From NCBI GenBank assembly GCA_021390615.1, contig JAJEJU010000024.1, positions 558,001 to 622,000 on the forward strand: 64,000 nucleotides of DNA. Direction: 5' to 3'. Every line of letters starts with the position of its first letter. The first letter of the stretch is position 1. The stretch comes from Rhodanobacteraceae bacterium ZG21-1 (GTDB taxonomy: Bacteria > Pseudomonadota > Gammaproteobacteria > Xanthomonadales > Rhodanobacteraceae). A model generated the notes under the pieces. It ran no database searches and had not been told where the DNA came from. It was given only the letters and a program-made list of their open reading frames with translations. This document shows positions 1-9,457 of this stretch, in pieces. The translations under genes and the position numbers were made by a program.

Positions 1-753
1 GAACAGAGTCATGAAGGGCTGGCTCACCGCCAGCGTCTCGGCCCGCTGCTTCAGGCGCAGGGTGCCCTTGCCGGTGTCGTCGCGCACGACCGAGGCCACC
101 GCCCTGAGATTCACGATGGTCGAGCGGTGGATCTGCTTGAACTGGCTCGGGTCCAGCCGGGCGGCCAGCTCGCGGATCGGCGTGCGCAGCAGCGCCTCGC
201 CCTCGGCCGTCACCGCCACGGTGTACTTGCTGTCGGCGCGGAAGTAGGCCACGTCGTCGACCATGAGCAGGCGCGTTTCGCGGCCATGGCCGGCGGTGAT
301 CCAGGTCAGCGGCGCCTGGCTCTGGCCGCCGTGTACGGCGAGTTCGCGGAACAGCGCGGCCAGCGACTCGGCATCGGCGGGCGGCGTTTCGCGCCGCGCC
401 TTCAGCCGCTGCACGGTGGCGGCGAGCCGTTCGGCGCGGATCGGCTTGAGCAGGTAGTCCACCGCGCCGCGCTCGAAGGCGTCGACGGCGTACTGGTCGT
501 AAGCCGTGATGAACACCACCTGGGTTGCCGGGCTGGCCTCGGTCGCGGCGGCGGCCACTTCCAGGCCGCTGAGGCCGGGCATGCGGATGTCCAGGAAGGC
601 GACTTCGGGGCGCTGCTCGGCGATGGCCTCGAGCGCGCTGGCGCCGTCCTCGCACTCGGCGAGAATCTGCAGTTCCGGCCACGCCTGCGCCAGCGCCTCG
701 CGCAGGGCGGTACGCAGCAAGGCTTCGTCCTCGGCGAGGATCGCGCCGGTCAT
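1..753 (-). CDS. LytTR-family response regulator (3' end cut by window edge)
   Basis: DNA-binding response regulator, output half of the two-component pair with the kinase just upstream. 251 residues are visible without a stop. The N-terminal receiver domain has acidic residues E8/D9, the phospho-acceptor D55 in FLDIRMPG and the conserved Lys in LLKPI. The C-terminal half carries a LytTR DNA-binding domain (FRADSKYT, then FKQIHRSTIVN). The readable part ends in SQPFMTLF, close to the usual LytTR end, so probably only a few residues lie outside the window. The start ATG at 753 overlaps the kinase stop by 4 bp (ATGA), implying translational coupling. Target genes cannot be inferred from the sequence. 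Confidence 0.93.
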   Translation of the reverse strand, partial: MTGAILAEDEALLRTALREALAQAWPELQILAECEDGASALEAIAEQRPEVAFLDIRMPGLSGLEVAAAATEASPATQVVFITAYDQYAVDAFERGAVDYLLKPIRAERLAATVQRLKARRETPPADAESLAALFRELAVHGGQSQAPLTWITAGHGRETRLLMVDDVAYFRADSKYTVAVTAEGEALLRTPIRELAARLDPSQFKQIHRSTIVNLRAVASVVRDDTGKGTLRLKQRAETLAVSQPFMTLF

Positions 754-2048
754 GGCGCGCTCCCTGCGTCGGCGGCGGCGCGCAGCGGCACGGTGATGGT
801 GCTGGCCACGCCTTCCGGCGCATTGCCTACCACCGACAACGTGGCGCCGGGGCCGTAGATCAGGCGCAGCCGCTCGCGCACATTCTTCAGGCCGATGCCG
901 GTGCCGCTGCCGGCGACGCCGAAACCGCAGCCGTCGTCGGCCACCGTAATGGCGATGCTCTCGTCGTCGCGGCGCGCAGTGATCCATGCCGTGCCGCCGC
1001 CGGGTTTCGGTTCCAGGCCGTGCTTGATGGCGTTTTCCACCAGGGTCTGCAGCATCATTGGCGGCAGCGCGACGGCGCGCAGGGCATCGGCCACGTCGAT
1101 CTGCAGCGACAGGCGCGGGCCCATCCGCAGCTTCATGATTTCCAGATAGGCGCGCGTGCGTTCCAGCTCGTCGCCGAGGGTGGACAGTGCGTCGTCCTTG
1201 AGCGGCAGCGAGTGGCGCAGGTAGTGGATCAGGTGTCCGAGCATGCGATCGGCCTGGGCCGCATCGCTGCGCGTGAGGTATTGCGCGCTGGCCAGGGTGT
1301 TGTACAGGAAGTGCGGTTCCACCTGCGCATGCAGCAGGTTGAGGCGGGCGACCGTGCGTTCCTTTTCGCTTTCCGATTGCTGCGCCCGCCGCTGTTCCTG
1401 GCGCCGCCGCTCGGCCACGCGGCGGGTGATGGCGCGGGTGATCGCCTCGGCGTTTTCCAGGTTGGTGCCGTCGTCCACGCGGAACCAGTCGCTCCACGCG
1501 GCCGCTTCCGGCTCGCAGATCAGGGTCACGCTGCCGGTGCCGTCGCCGGGCGTCACCGTGGCATAGATCTGATTGCGCAGATGGCCGAACCAATTGGCCG
1601 GGCTGAACCGCGCCCATGGATTGCGCCCATACGGCATCGGCCGCTTCACCTTGGCGCGTATCTGCAGGCTGTCGCGCGCGCTTTCGATTTCCTCGGTACG
1701 CGGCAGCTCGCGGATGGCGGCGTCGAGCAGGTCGAAGGCCTCGCCGGCCTCGAACGGGACTTCCACGCGGCGGCGCTGGCGATTGCCCAGCGTGTCGCTG
1801 TCGACCCGCCCGGCGATCAGCCTGACCCGACGCAAATGCGAGACGGCGCCGGTCACCACCATCATCAGCGCCAGGAAGATCAGCAGGGTCACGCCGCCGG
1901 CGGTGTCGTGGTATTCCAGCAGGCGGCTGTGCGTCACCAGGATGGCGACGAACAGCAGCAGGAGGAACCAGGCGAGCACCAGGCGGGCGACGAAGAACAG
2001 GCTGTTGATCACGGCGAGCCCTGCTGGGAGTGGGGACAGGGCGAGCAT
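750..2048 (-). CDS. LytS/YehU-type sensor histidine kinase
   Basis: Inner-membrane sensor kinase of 432 residues. Two hydrophobic helices (about 12-38 and 52-70) form a short membrane anchor. They are followed by a region without a recognisable ligand domain, a charged helix, the His_kinase box with the predicted phospho-His H246 in EPHFLYNTL, and a C-terminal HATPase domain (VENAIKHGL, then DDGCGFG and GIGLKNVRERL). This arrangement defines the LytS-like family that partners LytTR regulators, and such a regulator follows with a 4-bp overlap. The two genes form one unit. The signal sensed is unknown. Confidence 0.93.
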   Translation of the reverse strand: MLALSPLPAGLAVINSLFFVARLVLAWFLLLLFVAILVTHSRLLEYHDTAGGVTLLIFLALMMVVTGAVSHLRRVRLIAGRVDSDTLGNRQRRRVEVPFEAGEAFDLLDAAIRELPRTEEIESARDSLQIRAKVKRPMPYGRNPWARFSPANWFGHLRNQIYATVTPGDGTGSVTLICEPEAAAWSDWFRVDDGTNLENAEAITRAITRRVAERRRQEQRRAQQSESEKERTVARLNLLHAQVEPHFLYNTLASAQYLTRSDAAQADRMLGHLIHYLRHSLPLKDDALSTLGDELERTRAYLEIMKLRMGPRLSLQIDVADALRAVALPPMMLQTLVENAIKHGLEPKPGGGTAWITARRDDESIAITVADDGCGFGVAGSGTGIGLKNVRERLRLIYGPGATLSVVGNAPEGVASTITVPLRAAADAGSAP

Positions 2049-2147
2049 ACCCAGCCTCGATGCGTGCCGCTGCCGCTGTGCGACGGAGGCGCGCCGGCGC
2101 CGACGAAAGCCGCCTTGGCGCGGACGAAATCCCCGATGCGGCGAGGG

Positions 2148-2768
2148 TCAGTGCTGAAAGAGGCGACGGTGCGGTCCGTCGCGGTGCCAGGCCAGCACGA
2201 CTTCCGGCAGCCAATGCTGCAGCGGCAGGCCGACGGCCTCGCACAGTGCCAGGGTATCCAGCAGCGCCTGTTCCAGCGGGCCGGCGTCGTCGAGCTGGGT
2301 GCGTTCCAGTTGTGCGCCGTCGAGCATGCGCAGGCTCCAGTCATAGAGCAGGTCGGCGCGCTCGGACAGCGTGGCGGCGAGCCAGGCGCGCAGCGGCGCA
2401 TGCACGCGCAAGCCGGCTTCGTCGGCGAGCCTCCGGGCCAGCTCGCCGGCCTGCGCATCGACGCCGCGGTACCACTCGGTATAGCCGGCCGCCGCCTCGC
2501 GCACGCTCAGCGGCGGCATCGCGCGATGCTCGGCGCAGGCGGTGAGCAGACGGCGCTCGATGCGCCGCGCCTGGCTCACGCGTTCGGCCTCGAGCAGCAG
2601 GCCGCGCTCGAGATCGAAGCAGGTGTAGAAACGCCGGTGCAGGCTGCGGAAGCGTTGCAGCGGTTCGCGCGAGAAGCCGATCTTCAGCAGGTCCTCGTCG
2701 CGCCACGGCAGCACGTAGACGTAGGCGCGTCCGCGCGAGGCGTAACGTGGTTCGATGAATTCATCCAT
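2148..2768 (-). CDS. GIY-YIG/T5orf172-like protein
   Basis: 206-residue cytosolic protein. The N-terminus (AYVYVLPW, then LLKIGFS about ten residues later) matches the shape of the GIY-YIG nuclease fold as found in T5orf172/MUG113-like proteins: a first Tyr-x-Tyr strand, then K-I-G. The remainder is helical and charged, and I recognise no partner domain. I chose the ATG at 2768 because the fold begins right after it and the upstream extension of the frame runs antisense-like through the HMG-CoA lyase gene. DNA cleavage activity is only a family-based possibility. No operon link to its neighbours is evident. Confidence 0.68.
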   Translation of the reverse strand: MDEFIEPRYASRGRAYVYVLPWRDEDLLKIGFSREPLQRFRSLHRRFYTCFDLERGLLLEAERVSQARRIERRLLTACAEHRAMPPLSVREAAAGYTEWYRGVDAQAGELARRLADEAGLRVHAPLRAWLAATLSERADLLYDWSLRMLDGAQLERTQLDDAGPLEQALLDTLALCEAVGLPLQHWLPEVVLAWHRDGPHRRLFQH

Positions 2769-2845
2769 GCCGGTGCGAGCGGAAACAGCGGGAAAGCGCC
2801 AGTCTGCGCCGGTCGCGTCTCGCCGATGCAGACGGCGAAGCGCGA

Positions 2846-3739
2846 TCAGGCGGCGGTGCGCGCGCGGGTGACCCGGCTGGCGGTTTCCTTGTGCAACTGC
2901 GCGGCCAGCCAGGCGCCGGTGGCGATCAGCAGGTCCAGGTCGACGCCGGTGTCGACGCCCATGCCGTGCAGCATGTACACCACGTCTTCGCTGGCCACGT
3001 TGCCGGTGGCGCCCTTGGCGTAGGGGCAGCCGCCGGTGCCGGAGACGGCGCTGTCCACCACCCGCACGCCTTCCTCCAGGCAGCTGAGGATGTTCGCCAG
3101 GGCCTGGCCGTAGGTGTCGTGGAAATGCACGGCGAGCGCGCTCATCGGCACTTCCTGCGCCACCGCGCGCAGCATCGCGCGTGCCTTCGCAGGGGTGCCG
3201 ACGCCGATGGTGTCGCCCAGCGAGATCTCGTAGCAGCCGAGGCGGTAGAGCCGGGCTGCCACGCGCACCACGTCGGCCACCGGCACCTCGCCCTGGTAGG
3301 GGCAGCCCAGCACGGTGGAGACATAGCCGCGCACCTTCACTTCGTCGGCCTGGGCATGCTCGACCACGCTGGCGAAGCGGTCGATCGACTCGTCGATCGA
3401 AGCATTGGTGTTCTTGCGGTTGAACGCTTCGGAGGCGGCGGTGAAGATCGCCACCTCCTTGGCGCCGACCTCGCGTGCGCGCAGATAGCCCTGCTCGTTG
3501 GGCACCAGCACCGGATAGCTGACGCCGGGCACCTTGCGGATGCCGCGGAACACCTCGGCGGCGTCGGCCAGCTGCGGAATCCACTTGGGGCTGACGAAGC
3601 TGGTGGCCTCGATCGACTTCAGGCCGGTGGCGGAAAGGCGGTCGATCAGGGCGATCTTCACGTCGGCCGGCAGCAGGGTCTTTTCGTTCTGCAGGCCGTC
3701 GCGGGCGCCGACTTCGACGATGCGGACGTGATCGGTCAT
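2846..3739 (-). CDS. liuE: Hydroxymethylglutaryl-CoA lyase
   Basis: Cleaves 3-hydroxy-3-methylglutaryl-CoA to acetyl-CoA and acetoacetate, the last step of leucine breakdown. The 297-residue DRE-TIM barrel enzyme shows the family residues: R13-D14 in GARDGLQNE, metal-ligand histidines H205 and H207 in VHFHDTYGQ, catalytic C238 in GGCPYAKGATGN and N247. Length is typical of bacterial HMG-CoA lyases. Other leucine-pathway genes (carboxylase alpha, methylglutaconyl-CoA hydratase, carboxylase beta, isovaleryl-CoA dehydrogenase) lie upstream on the same strand but are separated by unrelated genes, so it is not in a compact liu operon here. Confidence 0.95.
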   Translation of the reverse strand: MTDHVRIVEVGARDGLQNEKTLLPADVKIALIDRLSATGLKSIEATSFVSPKWIPQLADAAEVFRGIRKVPGVSYPVLVPNEQGYLRAREVGAKEVAIFTAASEAFNRKNTNASIDESIDRFASVVEHAQADEVKVRGYVSTVLGCPYQGEVPVADVVRVAARLYRLGCYEISLGDTIGVGTPAKARAMLRAVAQEVPMSALAVHFHDTYGQALANILSCLEEGVRVVDSAVSGTGGCPYAKGATGNVASEDVVYMLHGMGVDTGVDLDLLIATGAWLAAQLHKETASRVTRARTAA

Positions 3740-3803
3740 GACGGTTGGGAAGCTTCGAAGGCGATCGGCAGGAGGTTAGCAGGTCTCGAGCATGCCGGGA
3801 CGT

Positions 3804-4310
3804 TCATGCGCCGGCATATTCTTTTTGAATGAGCGCGCCGCGCAGTATCGGCGTTTCTTTCACGAGATCGAAAGGCTTGCGCTTGAGGATCGCGGCAAGC
3901 AGCTGCGGCGCGATCTGCGGGTTGCGCTGCGGCACGAAGGTGTAGAGGCCGCCGCTCTGCTTGTTGGCCAGGTACAGGCCACCGGGCGGTCGGTTGAGGA
4001 TCAGGCTCTGGATGTGGCTCAGTTCGATCGTCTTGGCCGGCGACTTGCCTGCCTGTATCACGATCGCCCGATCGTCGATCTGCACACGCGTAGCCCTGCC
4101 GGCGAAGCGCAACAGAAAAAAGACCGGCAGCAGCGCGACGAAGGCGATCGCGATGCCCAGGCCTTTGTAGGAATGCACGCCGTTCAAATAATCTTCGGCG
4201 GCGCTTTTGCCGACGACGCCGAAAAGCAGCACAAGCAGCAGGATCAGATAGCCGACCATGCACAGAACGAGCAAGCTTCGATGGACCTGGCGAAACTCGA
4301 ACGTCTCCAT
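3804..4310 (-). CDS. Small membrane protein with PH-like C-terminal domain
   Basis: 168 residues, function unknown. Two hydrophobic segments (about 13-35 and 52-70) form a hairpin in the inner membrane. The soluble remainder has the beta-strand pattern of bacterial PH-like domains (VQIDDRAIVIQAG, then TIELSHIQSLIL), as in many YdbT/DUF-type membrane proteins. It sits between carboxylase alpha and HMG-CoA lyase on the same strand, but nothing in the sequence ties it to leucine metabolism. The start at 4310 gives the only sensible N-terminus. Confidence 0.72.
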   Translation of the reverse strand: METFEFRQVHRSLLVLCMVGYLILLLVLLFGVVGKSAAEDYLNGVHSYKGLGIAIAFVALLPVFFLLRFAGRATRVQIDDRAIVIQAGKSPAKTIELSHIQSLILNRPPGGLYLANKQSGGLYTFVPQRNPQIAPQLLAAILKRKPFDLVKETPILRGALIQKEYAGA

Positions 4311-4360
4311 AGGCTGTCTCCCCGCGCTGGAAAAGTTAGCTGTTCAACAGATCGATCCGA

Positions 4361-6349
<1,989 letters not shown>

Positions 6350-6466
6350 GCGAGGTCTTCCGGACGACAGGGGCGGCGGCATCGAGGCCGTCACGTTAGC
6401 AGATTGCAGCGGCGACCCATGCGACCGGGCGCCGCCGGCGCGGCAGGGAATGCGGGCCTCGGCGGC

Positions 6467-7318
6467 TCAGCTGCCGCTCTTCAGTGCCTGCAGCCAGTTC
6501 TGCTCGGATGCATGCATGCGCTCGAACCATTGCTGGCGCATGAAGCTCAGATAGGCCGGCGGCGCCTTGGCGAAATCGTCCTCGTTCTGGTAGCAGCCGG
6601 GCACCGGCAACTCGTCGAACACCTGCTGCTCGCCTTGCTGGTGCAGCAGGGCGCGTTGCTTGTCGGCGCTGCAATCGCTGGGCAGGGGCATGCCGGTGAG
6701 GCCGCCGTGGTCGCCGGGCATCAGCACGCCGAAGCGGTCGCTGCCACGCAGGCCGTACTTATCCTTGCCCACGTGCATGATCAGCTTGTAGTCGCGCGGG
6801 CTGACGTCGCCGAAGCACGATACCTGGTAGCCCACGGTGACCTCGGCCACGCCGTCGCCGTCGAGGTCGGTGACGTGGGTGGCGTCGGGATCGAAGTCGT
6901 TGACGTGATCCTCATCGCATTCCTTCACGGCGTCGCTGAGCATCCACACACGGTGTGGCCGATCCGCCTGCAGCTGGTATTGCGCCGCGTAGACCGAGAT
7001 GTCGTCGTCGTTGCTGGCCAGCACCAGCAGGTTGTTGCCGGTCTTGTCGTTCCAGGTATAGGCCGCGACCAGTTTGCCGCGCACTTCCACGCCGTCGGGG
7101 ATCTTGTCGGTCTTCTGCACGGCCAGGGCGCTGGAAGCAGGCGCAGGGGCAGCGGCTGAGGTTGCCGCTGCCGTCTTCGAGGTGCTCGGTGTGCTTGGCA
7201 CTGCGGTGCTTGCCGGTGCAGGCGGGTCGCCGATCCGGTCGGATTGATGCGACTGGCAGGCCGCCAGCAGCGCGGTGGCCGCAACGCAACCGAGGCGGCG
7301 GATCAAAGTTTGGCGCAT
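6467..7318 (-). CDS. Lipoprotein with FG-GAP-like Asp-rich motif
   Basis: 283-residue predicted lipoprotein. A basic N-terminus and short hydrophobic stretch lead to the lipobox L18-A19-A20-C21. A Pro/Ser/Thr/Ala-rich linker to about residue 70 precedes a globular domain with DLDGDGVAEVTVGY, a calcium-loop-like motif seen in FG-GAP/VCBS-type proteins, and several cysteines. The start at 7318 is preceded by AGGGAA; an in-frame ATG 63 bp upstream would bury the signal sequence. It resembles uncharacterised M949_RS01915-type surface proteins, a recollection I could not check. Function unknown. Confidence 0.78.
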   Translation of the reverse strand: MRQTLIRRLGCVAATALLAACQSHQSDRIGDPPAPASTAVPSTPSTSKTAAATSAAAPAPASSALAVQKTDKIPDGVEVRGKLVAAYTWNDKTGNNLLVLASNDDDISVYAAQYQLQADRPHRVWMLSDAVKECDEDHVNDFDPDATHVTDLDGDGVAEVTVGYQVSCFGDVSPRDYKLIMHVGKDKYGLRGSDRFGVLMPGDHGGLTGMPLPSDCSADKQRALLHQQGEQQVFDELPVPGCYQNEDDFAKAPPAYLSFMRQQWFERMHASEQNWLQALKSGS

Positions 7319-7355
7319 GGGGTTCCCTGTTTCGGTGAGTTTCGTGACGGCGAGA

Positions 7356-7877
7356 TCATTCGCCTTCCCAGTAATCGACATCCTCGGCCAGGCGGCCCAT
7401 GCGGCGGAAACGGCGCTGCTGGGTGGCTTCGTCGCGTACCGAGGCGAGGAACTTGCCGGAGTCGGGGTATTCGCACACTTCCGTGGCGGCCTGCGTGCTG
7501 ACTGCCAGATAGCGCAGCTCGGTATCGCCGGTGTTGATGATCTGGTGCGCCGTTTCCGCGCCGCCGGGCGGGCAGGCCACCACGTCGCCGGCGCGCAGCG
7601 GATGCCGGCTCGCGCCGTAGCGCAGTTCGCCGCAGCCTTCGAGGATGAAGAACATTTCCTCCTCGACGTGATGGTTGTGGAACGGGCAGGCGCGCTTGCC
7701 CGGCGCCACCACGGTGAGGTTGTAGCCGAGCTTGCGCGCGCCGATCCGGCTGGCCAGCTCGCCCCAGCGCAGATCGTAGTGTTCGGCCGTGTCGCCCTGC
7801 GGCAGCCCCGGCGGCGTACTCACGTGGTCGGCCGACAGCAGCTCGACCTGATCGAGGTTGAGGATGCGCTCGTGCAC
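7356..7877 (-). CDS. Cupin-domain protein
   Basis: 173-residue single-domain cupin. The metal-binding pattern is visible as FHNHHVEEEMFFILEG (motif 1: H-x-H with Glu and Gly) followed by a second motif around GDVVACPPGGAETAHQI. Members range from isomerases and dioxygenases to sugar-binding proteins, and the substrate cannot be assigned. The stop of the upstream VOC-family gene is only 3 bp away, so the two are co-transcribed and may act on related small molecules. Confidence 0.85.
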   Translation of the reverse strand: MHERILNLDQVELLSADHVSTPPGLPQGDTAEHYDLRWGELASRIGARKLGYNLTVVAPGKRACPFHNHHVEEEMFFILEGCGELRYGASRHPLRAGDVVACPPGGAETAHQIINTGDTELRYLAVSTQAATEVCEYPDSGKFLASVRDEATQQRRFRRMGRLAEDVDYWEGE

Positions 7878-7880
7878 GGC

Positions 7881-8273
7881 TCAGCCTTCCGGCTGATGGC
7901 AGACCGCCTCGATGTTGTGGCCGTCGGGATCGATCACGAAGGCGCCGTAGTAGTGCGCGTGGTAGTGCGGCCGCAGGCCCGGCGCGCCGTTGTCGCGTGC
8001 GCCCGCGGCGAGCGCGGCGGCATGGAAGGCGTCCACGGCCTGGCGGCTGGGCGCGCTGAAGGCGACGTGGATGCCATTGCTCGGCCTGGCGCCGCCGGTG
8101 CCGATCCAGAAGGCCGGCTTGCCGTCGCGGCCGAAGCCGGCATGCGCGCCGCCGCCGGTCTGCTCCGGGGTGACTTCCATCAGCAGTTCATGGCCGAGCG
8201 TGGCCAGCACCTGGCGGTAGAAGGCCAGGCTGCGCGGGTAGTCGGCGACTGCGAATCCGATATGGTCGAACAT
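7881..8273 (-). CDS. VOC-family (glyoxalase/dioxygenase-fold) protein
   Basis: 130-residue vicinal-oxygen-chelate protein: MFDHIGFAVAD starts the first beta-alpha-beta unit and ends in FVIDPDGHNIEAVCH, where the terminal Glu is the usual metal ligand. A strong AGGAG ribosome-binding site lies upstream of the ATG at 8273. It belongs to the lactoylglutathione-lyase-like subgroup commonly labelled glyoxalase; the actual substrate is unknown. It sits 35 bp downstream of the enoyl-CoA hydratase gene and 3 bp upstream of the cupin gene, so hydratase, VOC protein and cupin probably form one transcript. Confidence 0.88.
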   Translation of the reverse strand: MFDHIGFAVADYPRSLAFYRQVLATLGHELLMEVTPEQTGGGAHAGFGRDGKPAFWIGTGGARPSNGIHVAFSAPSRQAVDAFHAAALAAGARDNGAPGLRPHYHAHYYGAFVIDPDGHNIEAVCHQPEG

Positions 8274-8288
8274 GGTGATCTCCTTAGG

Positions 8289-8316
8289 ATGATTCAGAGC
8301 CGAATGATTCAGAGCC
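8289..8316. repeat. Short tandem duplication at the liuC stop codon
   Basis: ATGATTCAGAGCC occurs at 8289-8301 and again at 8304-8316, a 13-bp repeat with 15-bp period. The copy on the gene side contains the stop codon of the enoyl-CoA hydratase gene. It looks like a small replication-slippage duplication of the gene end. Confidence 0.8.
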
Positions 8317-9094
8317 AGGACGGTGCGCGTTTGTCGAGGAAGGCGCCGAGCCCTTCCTGGCCTTCGCCCGAGACGCGCAGGCGGGCGATCAGCGCGGCGT
8401 TCTCGCGATCCAGCGCCTCGGCATGTTCGGGCGTGCTGCCGGCCATGCGCAGGGCCAACTGCTTGGCCTCGCGCTGGGCCTGCGGTCCGGCCTTGGCCAG
8501 CAGGGCGAGGGTGTCCTGCACGGCCTGATCGAGCGCCTCGGCGGCGACCACGCGGTGCAGCAGGCCGATGTGCAGGGCGGTGGCGGCGTCGAAAGTCTCG
8601 CCGGTGAGGAACAGCCGGCGTGCGTGTCGCGCGCCGATCGCCTGGATCACATAGGGCGAGATCACCGCCGGCACCAGGCCCAGCTTCACCTCGGTGAGGC
8701 CGAAGCGGGCGCCGTCCACGCCGATCGCGATGTCGCAGCAGGCGACCAGGCCCACACCGCCGCCGTAGGCAGCGCCGTGCACGCGCGCCACGGTCGGCTT
8801 GGGCAGGAACTGCAGGGTGCGCATCAGCTGGGCCAGGCGCTGCGAGTCCTCGCGGTTGTCCGCCTCGCTGGCGCGGGCCATGCCGCGCATCCAGTTCAGG
8901 TCGGCGCCGGCCGAGAAGCTCGCGCCGGCGCCCTCGAGCACCACCGCGCGCACCGCGGCGTCGGCAGCGGCCTGGTCCAGCGCGGAAGTCAGTTCGGCGA
9001 TCAGGCGATCGTCGAAGGCGTTGTGCACCTCGGCGCGATCGAGCCGGATATGGCGGACCGCGGCGCGGTCCTCGATCAGGATGGAAGCGGACAT
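8309..9094 (-). CDS. liuC: Enoyl-CoA hydratase family, probable 3-methylglutaconyl-CoA hydratase
   Basis: 261-residue crotonase-fold enzyme that should hydrate 3-methylglutaconyl-CoA to HMG-CoA. Visible signatures are the CoA/oxyanion-hole segment FSAGADLNWMRGM, the second oxyanion segment AAYGGGVGLVACCDIAI and the E-containing loop GLTEVKLGLVP. The start ATG at 9094 matches the family N-terminus (ILIEDRAAVRHIRLDR); an in-frame ATG 96 bp further upstream would add an unrelated leader overlapping the feo promoter. Assignment to the leucine pathway rests on the co-directional carboxylase and lyase genes; a generic short-chain enoyl-CoA hydratase cannot be excluded. Confidence 0.87.
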   Translation of the reverse strand: MSASILIEDRAAVRHIRLDRAEVHNAFDDRLIAELTSALDQAAADAAVRAVVLEGAGASFSAGADLNWMRGMARASEADNREDSQRLAQLMRTLQFLPKPTVARVHGAAYGGGVGLVACCDIAIGVDGARFGLTEVKLGLVPAVISPYVIQAIGARHARRLFLTGETFDAATALHIGLLHRVVAAEALDQAVQDTLALLAKAGPQAQREAKQLALRMAGSTPEHAEALDRENAALIARLRVSGEGQEGLGAFLDKRAPSWL

Positions 9095-9176
9095 CGGCGA
9101 CTCCGTCGGTGAGCCCGACATGATAAGCATTTGGCGTGGCGGCGGTGGTGGCGCTGCACTTGCCTGCGCGGCGATG

Positions 9177-9199
9177 TACAATGCGAACAATTCTTATTT
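9177..9199 (+). promoter_or_regulatory. Fur box overlapping a -10 element, upstream of feoAB
   Basis: Positions 9180-9199 read AATGCGAACAATTCTTATTT, matching 16 of 20 positions of a classic palindromic Fur site (AATGAGAATCATTCTCATTT). TACAAT at 9177-9182 is a good -10 hexamer and is overlapped by the box, the usual geometry for Fur repression under iron-replete conditions. I see no convincing -35. The site is 13 bp upstream of the likely feoA start. Confidence 0.75.
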
Positions 9200-9211
9200 G
9201 AGTGGGTGCCT

Positions 9212-9457
9212 GTGCGCCTGTCCGATTTGCCCAGAGGTGCTGCCGCCGTGGTGGACCGCGTGGATGATGCCCAGACTGCCGACCCGATCGCCCAGCGCCT
9301 GCGCGACCTGGGCTTCGTGCAGGGCGAGCCGGTGCGGGTGGTGGCGACCGGCCCGCTGGGCGGCGACCCGCTGCTGATCCAGATCGGCTCGACCCGCTTC
9401 GCCCTGCGCCGCAGCGAGGCCGCACGCGTGTTGGTGTCCACCGAGGCGGCGGCATGA
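9212..9457 (+). CDS. feoA: Ferrous iron transport protein A
   Basis: 81-residue SH3-like cytosolic protein that assists the FeoB ferrous iron channel. Family features are DPIAQRLRDLGFVQGEPVRVV and the closing FALRRSEAARVLV. I choose the GTG at 9212 (protein begins MRLSDLPRG, as in related FeoA proteins); GTG 9206 is an alternative, while an in-frame ATG at 9131 would translate the Fur box and promoter. The stop overlaps the feoB start (ATGA), so the two are coupled. Confidence 0.9.
   Translation: MRLSDLPRGAAAVVDRVDDAQTADPIAQRLRDLGFVQGEPVRVVATGPLGGDPLLIQIGSTRFALRRSEAARVLVSTEAAA

Noticed and set aside
9131-9211. Upstream in-frame ATG for feoA
   Set aside because: It would place the Fur box and -10 inside the coding region and add a leader absent from FeoA proteins.
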